Positions 1-6,178 of a stretch of 14,919 bases of DNA are shown piece by piece. This DNA is from an uncultured Succinivibrio sp. Its GTDB lineage: Bacteria > Pseudomonadota > Gammaproteobacteria > Enterobacterales > Succinivibrionaceae. Every line of letters starts with the position of its first letter. Positions within the stretch are counted from its first letter, which is position 1. The notes beneath the pieces were generated by a model that worked only from the letters and a program-made list of their open reading frames with translations, did not search any database and had not been told where the DNA came from. The position numbers and the translations under genes are program-made. The DNA is taken from NCBI GenBank assembly GCA_900767695.1, contig CAAGAC010000004.1, forward strand, positions 1-14,919. The letters are read 5' to 3'.

Positions 1-115
1 CACCCCACAGACTTTGTGCAAGACCCTTTTTTTTCAGCCCCAGCCAGCTCGCGCTAGTCACAGCCTCGCTCCTGCCTTCACCTGCTCCAGCGCTCGAATC
101 TGATCACATCGCCTT

Positions 116-168
116 GGTTCGCGGATACGAACCCTGTTCGCATCTATGAACCGTTTTCTATGGCGAAC
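116..168. promoter_or_regulatory. Tandem palindromes upstream of the IclR-type gene (candidate operator)
   Basis: An inverted repeat with 6-bp arms, GGTTCG and CGAACC around a 6-nt spacer, lies at 116-133. A second copy, GTTCGCATCTATGAAC, lies at 136-151 with four perfectly paired outer bases. A degenerate third copy (GTTTT...GCGAAC) lies at 153-168. IclR-family regulators such as PcaR/PcaU commonly bind repeated GTTCG-type palindromes near their own or target promoters, so this is a plausible operator for the adjacent regulator. The binding protein is inferred. No confident -35/-10 pair was found here. The rest of 1-289 shows no gene that I can support. Confidence 0.4.
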
Positions 169-289
169 CGAAAGTTTGAGACTCCTCGCCATATTGAAAT
201 TCTGCCAAGCGAGGCGGTGCGGATTGTCCTAAAACTTGAAATGTCAGGTTTAGGCACTGGCAATTCTCAATCACGCACTGGTCGCATCC

Positions 290-1105
290 ATGAACGAAAG
301 CCCCGCTTGCTCCAATTCAAAGCTCGTCAAGTCGGTCGCCAGAACTATCGACTTGATGAGGCTTTTCGTGGACGCCTCGCGCTACCTGTCGCTCCAGGAC
401 ATCTGCGATCTTATGAAGGTCCCCAAGAGCAGCGCCTTCGAGCTTGTGCACACGATGATCGCCAAGGGCATGGTCGAGCCCAAGGGCGATGGCGGAAAAC
501 TCTAGGGCCTGAGCATCATGGCCTTCGAGATAGGCTCAAGCGTGGTCGAGCGCATCGGAGTAACCGACGCCGCCCGCCCCTACCTCCAGGAACTGAACCG
601 CAACTCAGGCGGAACGGTGTTCCTCGGAATCGAAGATCACGGCATGGTGGTCTACCTCGACCGCGCCGAGGATCACTCGGTGGTGAAGGCGCCCGCAAAG
701 CTTGGCAGCAGGCGCTACCTGCACACCACCTCGCTTGGCAAGGCGCTCCTCTACTCGCACCTCAACGACGATGTGCTCTCATTGCTAGGCCCGGAGCCAT
801 ACCCAGTGAACACCCCGATGTCGATGACCACGGGCGTCGAGGTGCTCAAGGATGCTGCGGTCAGCCGCATCCGCGGCTTCACCATGGACAACCGCGAGGA
901 CGGCCCGAGCATGCTGTGCATCGGCAGCGCCATCCGCGATCACAGCGGCAGGGCCGTGGCGGCCATCAGCGTCGCCAGCATTTACAGCCTCATGAACCAG
1001 AGGAAGGAGGAGATCATCCAAAGGCAGGTGATGGAAACGGCGATGGAGATCTTCCAGAAGCTCGGATTCAAGGGCGAGAGGATTTACGAGCCGCAAGGCA
1101 GTTGA
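290..1105 (+). pseudogene. IclR-family transcriptional regulator, interrupted by an in-frame TAG
   Basis: Read through one TAG at 503-505, this frame gives about 271 residues, the normal size of an IclR regulator. Codons 1-71 hold the N-terminal winged helix-turn-helix (VKSVARTIDLMRLF, then LSLQDICDLMKVPKSSAFELVHTMI). After the TAG the frame continues without a shift (GLSIMAFEIGSSVVERIGV) into the ligand-binding domain, with typical segments such as YLHTTSLGKALLYSHL and GSAIRDHSGRAVAAISVAS, and ends at TGA. The TAG sits where relatives usually have a residue in a K-x-Y/R-x-L-G segment, so a single TAC/TAT to TAG change would explain it. The products would be a DNA-binding fragment and, if translation restarts at ATG 518, an orphan effector domain. 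No clear Shine-Dalgarno precedes either start. A sequencing error or amber suppression are the alternatives. The target genes are not in the window. Confidence 0.8.
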
Positions 1106-1144
1106 GCCAGGAGTCAGGCAAGGAGGCCTACAGGCGGAACAACT

Positions 1145-1176
1145 TTGACAACAACAACCACTAAAAAAAATATTTA
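1145..1176 (+). promoter_or_regulatory. Possible promoter for the small ORF at 1202
   Basis: A perfect TTGACA (1145-1150) is followed by an A-rich stretch and AT-rich hexamers around 1168-1176 (AATATT at 18-bp spacing, TATTTA at 20). The -35 is ideal but the -10 is poor. It lies directly after the IclR frame and in front of a small ORF that has its own ribosome-binding site. Confidence 0.3.
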
Positions 1177-1201
1177 TCAAACAAACAATTGGAGTTCAAC
1201 T

Positions 1202-1294
1202 ATGTTTAGTCACATGTTAGGCAAGTTCGCGAAGGCCGCTGCCCTGGACGCCGCAGTTTCCTTCATCGCCGCTGTCGCCGTCCAGCGACTCTAA
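1202..1294 (+). CDS. Possible small hydrophobic peptide, 30 residues
   Basis: This is a short frame from ATG 1202 to TAA 1292-1294. A GGAG Shine-Dalgarno lies at 1191-1194, seven bases before the start, and a TTGACA box lies about 50 bp upstream. The peptide begins MFSHMLGKFAKAAALDAA and ends in a hydrophobic run (VSFIAAVAV) followed by QRL. It has a basic, amphipathic first half and a membrane-like second half. I do not recognise a family. It could be a genuine small membrane or leader peptide, or the 5' stump of a longer gene cut by the transposon remnant, whose transposase stop codon lies only 5 bp away. Chance is less likely than for a random ORF because the translation signals are good, but the length alone proves nothing. 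Confidence 0.35.
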   Translation: MFSHMLGKFAKAAALDAAVSFIAAVAVQRL

Positions 1295-1298
1295 AGGC

Positions 1299-3141
1299 TC
1301 AGAGGCCGGCAAGGCCGAGGAAGCGGTTCAGGATTGCAAGCAGACGATCATTGATCCCGAACTGCTCGAGGATCTCCTGTTGCCTGGCGCCTGGCTTCTC
1401 CTTTGGACGCCACTGTCCGCCGTCCCATGTGTACGAGAGCCTTGAGAGCTCCTGGGCGACCTCGCTGAACGGCCCTGGATTTACCTTCTTTCGGCTCTGG
1501 AGGTGGCGGTTGAAGCTCTTGCGCAGGCACAGCGCGGCGAACAGCAGCATCAGATCGTTGTCAAAGGGTCCGGGCATGCCCTGCGGGATGTGGAGGTCGA
1601 CCTGGGAGAGGCCATTGCGCACCATGTAGAAGCTCTGCTCAAGCTTGCACTTGAAGTGGTAGTACCAGAGGAGCGCGGGCTCGTCCATGTCCTTGATGGT
1701 GGTGAACAGTGCGCACGCCCCGCCCATGTGTATGGCATTCTCATAGGCTTCCCGATCGCTCTCGAACTCGAAGCCCCTGGCATTCAGAGCCTTGCGCACG
1801 TGGAAGAATGGCTCGAAGGAGGCGGCCCACTCATCAAAGCCAGCCTTGGGGGCGCGCTTGGTGTCCTTGAGCAGTCTCTCCGCGCTCCCCACCCTGTTCA
1901 CCAGGGCCATCGAGCAGCCGTCATTCTGCATGAGATCCTTGTAGACCAGGAGGAAGCCATCGACCCCGTCAAGCTTCATGCGAACCATCGTGGAAAGGTA
2001 GCACGTGCCGCCTCCTGCCCACGCGGATTTCTCGTCCTCGTCCTTAAGCGACTTTGAGAACTTGAGGCACTCGGCATCGACCTCGGGGATCCTTCCGATG
2101 GGGAGCCCGCAGATGAACTGCATGCCCTTGAGCGGCATAAGCCTCAGGCGGCCGTCTGTGAAGGAGGCGTCGGTCAGGATGACGGCATTCTTCGCATTGA
2201 CCTGCAGCCCAGCGCCCCTGGCCCGGTAAATCGCCTCGTGCAGCATTCCCGGATCGTCAAGCGATCCCCACAACGGCCACATATACATCGGCATGCCGTT
2301 GCTGCCCCCCACGAAGATCGCGAGGTTCCGCTTTGGCGGCGCTCCTGCTCCATAGTTATTGGGCAGTGCCGAGGTGACGTACTGGCCGCAGTTGCAGAAA
2401 TACGAGCGCACGTCACAGAGCAAAAGCATATCGTCGTCGAGGCAGTTTGGAAGCCAGGCGTTCATGAAGCCCTCGCGGTTGGAGCCTGCCATGTAGTTCA
2501 TGAAGCGGGCCAGATCATCCCGTCCGAACCTGCCGCCCAGTGGGAGGAAGGCGAAGTTGCGGGCGACAAATTCGTCGAACTCCGCAAAATTCGGGCGCGG
2601 GCTCTGGCAGAGGAAGCTTGCAAGCGCGAGCATCCTGGCGGCACGCTCCGTCTCCAGGCCGGCCACAAGGCTCTGAAGCAGCCCTGATTCCGCCGCAAGG
2701 GCCATCGCGGCAAGGCCGAAGCCCGTAGTCTGCACGGCAGCTCCCTTCCTGCCTTTCTTTCCGCCATCTTCTGCTGAGTCATCCCCGGCCTTGCCGGCCG
2801 CGGCACCAGCAGGATCGCATTCCTTTCTCTCCTGCTGCTCCGTCGCGCCGGGCTGCTTGTCTTCAAGACCTGATGGCGCATCAGGATCAAAGGGCTAGGG
2901 CAAGTCGTGCTTTGGCGGCTTCCTGCCCATTAGCTTGAAGTAGCTGCTGGTTGGCACGAGCATCTCAGCGCCGTCATCCAGGACCACATATCCAAGGGGG
3001 CTGTACCTCGGGCTTGCTGACGCTCTGTGAAAAGACAAAGGCGTACATGACAGTGCCGCCCCTGCTCTTCTCCCGGTAGCCAGGAAAAGGCGGGACTTCG
3101 ACTCGGGTATTCGGATAAATGGAGATGCGCTCAATGAACGT
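1299..3141 (-). pseudogene. Decayed IS4/IS1634-superfamily DDE transposase
   Basis: The longest intact piece (1299-2735, 478 residues from a GTG) carries the catalytic features of IS4-superfamily transposases. These are a first Asp in LLLCDVRSY, a second in VILTDASF, and a Y-x2-K-x3-E-x6-R signature (YHFKCKLEQSFYMVR) that matches the family Y(2)R(3)E(6)K pattern with conservative changes. The frame extends upstream through a low-complexity linker to a TAG at 2895-2897, and beyond it to PLGYVVLDDGAEMLVP. A further N-terminal segment (FIERISIYPNTRVEVPPF, then GGTVMYAFVFSQSVSKPE) lies in another frame, so a +1 shift falls at about 2995-3035. The natural start may have been the ACG at 3139-3141 before FIERIS. 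That gives about 613 codons and three lesions. No terminal inverted repeats or target duplication were found. The element is almost certainly inactive. Confidence 0.72.
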
Positions 3142-3289
3142 TGCCTTGGATTTGAGCTGAGTGTATGGATTGCAATGCCAGGGAGCGGATATGCCCTGCT
3201 CCGACTTTAGACGCGCTGAATAGCGCCTTGCAAGAAAGCAAGTGGTGAAGATGCGGGCTACCGGTTAAATCAGAACGGGCCTACTACAG

Positions 3290-3314
3290 TCAAGAAAGGC
3301 CCCGGAGGGGCCTT
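3290..3314 (-). terminator. Intrinsic terminator downstream of manA
   Basis: A perfect 8-bp stem, AAGGCCCC (3296-3303) and GGGGCCTT (3307-3314), has a 3-nt loop. On the minus strand it is followed by TTTCTTG. It lies about 30 bp past the manA stop and has the form of a rho-independent terminator with a short, interrupted U tract. Confidence 0.75.
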
Positions 3315-3345
3315 GGAACGTAGAAGAAAGAATCAGCCTATGGGA

Positions 3346-4524
3346 TCAGCAGGCGCAGGATGCCCTGAAGATCCTCGCCTCGGTGGTCGCGGAGATCTGG
3401 CAGGTCTCGCCGGGCCTCTGGAAGAAGGCGCAGACGCCGCGGTTGTAGCCGTCCTCGCCGCCGGTGCTGATCTCGCCTGAAAGCAGCATCCAGATGCAGG
3501 CGTTCTCCTCGGCCGGAGCGGAGATCTGCTGGCCCTGCCTGAGCTGATACTCGCGCAGCCTGAAGTCGGGGACCGGCACCTGGTACTCGACGCCGTCCTG
3601 AACCTTTGCAGGCTTCACCATCGAGGGAGTCTCGCTCTCGAACACCGTGATCGCCAGAAGCTCCTTGACATCGACGTGCTTGGGGGTGAGCCCGCCGCGC
3701 ACCACGTTGTCGGAGTTGGCCATGAGCTCGATGTTGAGTCCCTCAAGATAGGCATGGGGCACGCCTGCGCCCTGGAACACCACTCCGCCTGCGGGCACGT
3801 ACATTAGGTTCATGATGAGGATCATGAGCAGGCCCGCGTCGTAAGGAAGTCCGTTCTCGCGGTTGGCCTCGACGGCTCGCATGAACCAGAAGAGCGGATC
3901 GAGCTTGGAGATCGCGCCTGACTTGTAGCGGCCCTCGCTGTTGCCCGCTATGGGATCAAAGAGCGCGGGGAATGCCGGCTTGTCCATCGAGAAGATCTCC
4001 TTCACGAACTCCTTGAGGCCGTGCTGCTTGTAGAAGGCAGCCTGATCCCTGAGGCTCGGGAAGCGGGATAGCTGGGCGATGGCATTCTCCTCGGATGCAA
4101 AGCCGTGCAGCATGAAGAAGTCCGAGAGCGCGAGCATCAGCTCTGGCTTGTGGTTGTCGTCCTTGTAGCTGCGCAGCGCCGCAGGGGTGCCCTGCTCCTT
4201 CTCGCGGGTGTAGCCAGCCTTGGCCTGCTCGAGGTTGGGGTGCACCTGGATTGAGAGCGGAGCCCTCACGTCGAGGATCTTTAGGAGGTAGGGAAGGCGC
4301 GGCCCGAAGCGGGAGACCGAGGCCCTGCCAAGGCGCAGCGCCGGATCCTGCGAGATCCAGTCGGAGAGCAGCGAGCCGTCGATCAGGGTCGAGGGGCCGG
4401 CGGGATGATCGCCGAACCAGAGCTCCGAGCAGGGCTGCCCGTCGGGCTTGAGCCCCAGGATCATGGGCAGGTACGAGTAGCCGCCCCAGGCGTAGTGTTT
4501 GAGGTTTCCTGAAATGTTGATCAT
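3346..4524 (-). CDS. manA: Mannose-6-phosphate isomerase, type I
   Basis: This 392-residue cytoplasmic zinc enzyme should interconvert mannose 6-phosphate and fructose 6-phosphate. The N terminus (NLKHYAWGG, then SELWFGDHP at about 33-41) is typical of the type I family. Zinc ligands are visible: Q93 and H95 in SIQVHPN, E128 in HKPELM, and H257 in GVPHAYLEG. The conserved NSDNVVRGGLTPKHVD segment is at 270-285. I chose ATG 4524 because AAGGAG sits seven bases upstream and the family N terminus aligns there. A longer reading frame to 4638 would translate the operator region. It is a separate unit from the GH130 operon, since a terminator and an intergenic region of over 400 bp intervene, but it shares an operator-like site with manB. 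Here it should complete the route from mannose 1-phosphate to glycolysis. It could also feed GDP-mannose synthesis in reverse. Confidence 0.95.
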   Translation of the reverse strand: MINISGNLKHYAWGGYSYLPMILGLKPDGQPCSELWFGDHPAGPSTLIDGSLLSDWISQDPALRLGRASVSRFGPRLPYLLKILDVRAPLSIQVHPNLEQAKAGYTREKEQGTPAALRSYKDDNHKPELMLALSDFFMLHGFASEENAIAQLSRFPSLRDQAAFYKQHGLKEFVKEIFSMDKPAFPALFDPIAGNSEGRYKSGAISKLDPLFWFMRAVEANRENGLPYDAGLLMILIMNLMYVPAGGVVFQGAGVPHAYLEGLNIELMANSDNVVRGGLTPKHVDVKELLAITVFESETPSMVKPAKVQDGVEYQVPVPDFRLREYQLRQGQQISAPAEENACIWMLLSGEISTGGEDGYNRGVCAFFQRPGETCQISATTEARIFRASCAC

Positions 4525-4584
4525 GCCTAAGCTCCTTGGTCGCAGGCGCGGCAGTCCTTGCGGCCCTGCTCCCTGCCTTCTAAT

Positions 4585-4605
4585 AAATGGTAACGTTGCG
4601 ATTTT
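4585..4605. promoter_or_regulatory. LacI-type operator candidate upstream of manA (proximal)
   Basis: On the minus strand this reads AAATCGCAACGTTACCATTT. It differs at one base from the sequence in front of manB (AAATCGTAACGTTACCATTT). The core is an imperfect palindrome centred on CG at 4594/4595, as is usual for LacI/GalR-family operators. It lies about 60 bp upstream of the manA start codon. The near-identity of a 20-bp non-coding sequence at two unlinked promoters of one pathway is the main argument. Binding by the LacI-type protein encoded at 8993 is inferred. Confidence 0.75.
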
Positions 4606-4608
4606 TAG

Positions 4609-4650
4609 GCATGGGCACGGACTGCCCTGCCCATGCACGCTAAGACGTGC
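4609..4650 (-). promoter_or_regulatory. Overlapping hairpins in the manA leader
   Basis: A perfect 9-bp stem, GCATGGGCA (4609-4617) and TGCCCATGC (4628-4636), has a 10-nt loop. A second, smaller hairpin (GCACG 4635-4639, CGTGC 4646-4650) shares the bases GC at 4635-4636 with the first, so the two cannot both form fully. If transcription starts upstream of here they are in the 5' leader of manA. There is no U tract, so neither is a simple terminator. The function is unknown. Confidence 0.4.
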
Positions 4651-4670
4651 TTTGCCATCTCTTTTATAAA

Positions 4671-4703
4671 GTATAGATGGAAATTTACGTATCGTTACGA
4701 TTT
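4671..4703 (-). promoter_or_regulatory. Possible manA promoter region with a second operator-like site
   Basis: The minus strand carries AAATCGTAACGATACG (4688-4703), which matches the left half of the manB and manA operators exactly (AAATCGTAACG) and then diverges. Its core (4688-4699) is a palindrome with one mismatch centred on CG at 4693/4694. Just downstream are TATACT (4671-4676) and TATAAA boxes that could act as a -10, but no good -35 is present at 17 bp. The site is centred 99 bp from the proximal manA operator, so a repressor could occupy both. The rest of the 4639-4893 gap shows no gene that I can support. Confidence 0.45.
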
Positions 4704-4893
4704 AGGCGTAAAAAAGGCTGCTCGGCCATTCCTGCGCATGGAAGCAAGGCTCGCTGCCCTGTGCATAGATGCTTGTGAGATCAGATGGTTGCTCATTCAT
4801 TGCGCTCTGGACATTATGAAGAAAGCGCCTGAGAGCAACGATGCCTTTTGACGGATAAGAAACAGTATGACGGGACGAGGGCTGGCGCTGATC

Positions 4894-4920
4894 CAAAAAA
4901 AGCGGCCGTGAGGCCGCTTT
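4894..4920 (-). terminator. Intrinsic terminator of the manB-GH130 operon
   Basis: On the minus strand this is AAAGCGGCC, a TCAC loop, GGCCGCTTT, then an unbroken T run (plus-strand A run 4894-4900). The 9-bp perfect stem with a long U tract is a textbook rho-independent terminator. It lies about 40 bp after the stop of the second GH130 gene and separates that operon from manA. Confidence 0.92.
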
Positions 4921-4960
4921 AGGACAAGCAAACAAACAAAGGAAACTTACTTAGACTCTA

Positions 4961-6136
4961 TCAGCCCCTGAGCTTGCGGTTGGCGCGGATGAGCTTCAAG
5001 CGCTGCTGCACGCAGTCGTGGGAGGTGTGCGGATCCTCGGGGGTGTTGACCGCGTAGTCGACGAGCTGGTCGATGGTCGAGGTCAGCACGTGGCAGCGGG
5101 TGTCCGAGGAGGCGTAGTAGATGTACACCTTGCCGTCGTCGGTGGCCACGGCTCCGTTGGAGAACACCACGTTGCAGACGTCGCCAACCCTCTCGTCGCC
5201 CTGCGGGGCGAGGAAATAGCCGCTCGGGCGGTGGGTGACCCTGGTCGGATCCTCAAGCGAGGTCATGAAAACGTAAAGCACGTAGCGCAGGCCTGCCGCG
5301 GTGTTGCGCACGCCGTGGGCGATGTTGAGCCAGCCCTCGGAGGTCTTGATGGGCACGCAGCCCATGCCGTTCTTGTTCTCCTTGATGGTGTGGTAGCGCT
5401 TCGGGTCGATGAGGACCTCCTTGTCGAGGACCGGGTTCTCCATCGAGTCGCAGAAGCCCATCCCGATACCGCCGCCGGTGCCGGCCTCGATGAAGCTGTC
5501 CTGAGGGCGGGTGTAGAAGGCGTACTTGCCGTTGATGAACTCGGGGTGCAGGACCACGTTGCGCTGCTGGGCGGCCTTGGTCTTGAGATCAGGCAGCCTC
5601 TCCCAGGTCTTGAGATCCTTCGTGCGCACGATGCCGCACTGGGCGACGGCGGAGGACTCGTCGCCCTTCTTCGCCGCAGGATCCTTGCGCTCGGCGCAGA
5701 AGAGGCCGTAGATCCAGCCGTCCTCGTGCTTGGTCAGGCGCATGTCGTAGACGTTGGTCTCGGGATCCTCGGTCTCGGGGATCACGCAGGGCTCGTCCCA
5801 GAACTTGAAGCCGTCGACGCCGGTCTCGGACTCGGCGACCGCGAAGAAGGACTTGCGGTCGCAGCCCTCGACGCGGGCGACCAGGTAGAACTTGTCGTTC
5901 ATGAAGATGGCGCCGGGGTTCAGGACCGCGTTGATGCCAAGCCTCTCCTCGAGAAAAGGGTTGGTCTCGGGGTTGAGGTCATAGCGCCACTCGATGGGGG
6001 CGAAGTCGGCGGTGATCACGGGGCGCTCGTAGCGGAAGAAGATCCCGTTGCCCGGCTTCACCTTGTGGTTCTTGTACTCGGTGTTGCGCTTGAACTCCTC
6101 GCGGAGCGCCTCAAGCCTTTTTGCAAAATCTGCCAT
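4961..6136 (-). CDS. GH130 subfamily 1 phosphorylase, 4-O-beta-D-mannosyl-D-glucose phosphorylase-like
   Basis: This 391-residue soluble protein closely resembles mannosylglucose phosphorylases (EC 2.4.1.281; the Bacteroides fragilis and Ruminococcus albus enzymes). These cleave Man-beta-1,4-Glc with phosphate to alpha-mannose 1-phosphate and glucose. Family segments in order are WRYDLNPETNPFLEERLGIN (50-69), NPGAIFMNDKFYLVARVEG (73-91), DRKSFFAVAES, NVYDMRLTKHEDGWIYGLFC (128-147), QQRNVVLHPEF, FYTRPQDSF, GWLNIAHGVR and YYASSDTR. The general acid in the family is an Asp in NVYD, which is D131 here. There is no signal peptide, so the substrate must be imported. The start is fixed by the family N terminus, but no Shine-Dalgarno lies close to it: the nearest GGAG is beyond a strong hairpin. 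It is the last gene of the operon, 42 bp after the other GH130 gene. Exact specificity is inferred from resemblance. Confidence 0.92.
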   Translation of the reverse strand: MADFAKRLEALREEFKRNTEYKNHKVKPGNGIFFRYERPVITADFAPIEWRYDLNPETNPFLEERLGINAVLNPGAIFMNDKFYLVARVEGCDRKSFFAVAESETGVDGFKFWDEPCVIPETEDPETNVYDMRLTKHEDGWIYGLFCAERKDPAAKKGDESSAVAQCGIVRTKDLKTWERLPDLKTKAAQQRNVVLHPEFINGKYAFYTRPQDSFIEAGTGGGIGMGFCDSMENPVLDKEVLIDPKRYHTIKENKNGMGCVPIKTSEGWLNIAHGVRNTAAGLRYVLYVFMTSLEDPTRVTHRPSGYFLAPQGDERVGDVCNVVFSNGAVATDDGKVYIYYASSDTRCHVLTSTIDQLVDYAVNTPEDPHTSHDCVQQRLKLIRANRKLRG

Positions 6137-6144
6137 TTGATTGC

Positions 6145-6169
6145 GCGGGGCGCTTCGCGCCCCGCCTCC
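6145..6169 (-). promoter_or_regulatory. Hairpin between Shine-Dalgarno and start codon of the second GH130 gene
   Basis: On the minus strand GGAG (6169-6166) is followed at once by the perfect 9-bp stem GCGGGGCGC, loop GAA, GCGCCCCGC (6165-6145), then GCAATCAA and the ATG at 6136. In linear distance the GGAG is too far from the start (about 29 nt), but with the stem formed the effective spacing is about 8 nt. The hairpin may bring the ribosome-binding site into range, or may set translation level or mRNA stability between the two phosphorylase genes. Confidence 0.55.
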
Positions 6170-6178
6170 ATTTGAAGG

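Noticed and set aside
160..1164. 334-codon plus-strand frame over the IclR region
   Set aside because: Arg/Pro/His-rich low-complexity translation without domain features. The overlapping frame encodes a recognisable IclR regulator.
503..2897. Reassignment of TAG to a sense codon
   Set aside because: The LacI-type gene ends at TAG directly before hairpin terminators at the family's normal length. The transposase carries other lesions as well, so two independent mutations are the simpler reading.
1190..3300. Terminal inverted repeats and target duplication of the insertion sequence
   Set aside because: Comparing the two flanks by eye gave no convincing inverted pair. The element ends may be degraded.
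4525..4638. Upstream start for manA at 4638
   Set aside because: Would translate the operator and hairpin. ATG 4524 has AAGGAG at seven bases and matches the family N terminus.
4633..4851. 72-codon plus-strand frame between manA and the GH130 terminator
   Set aside because: No Shine-Dalgarno and no recognisable features, and it runs through the manA promoter and operator region.
5018..6175. 385-codon plus-strand frame opposite the GH130 gene
   Set aside because: Valine/leucine/glycine-rich antisense shadow of a GC-rich gene. The opposite strand has clear GH130 motifs.
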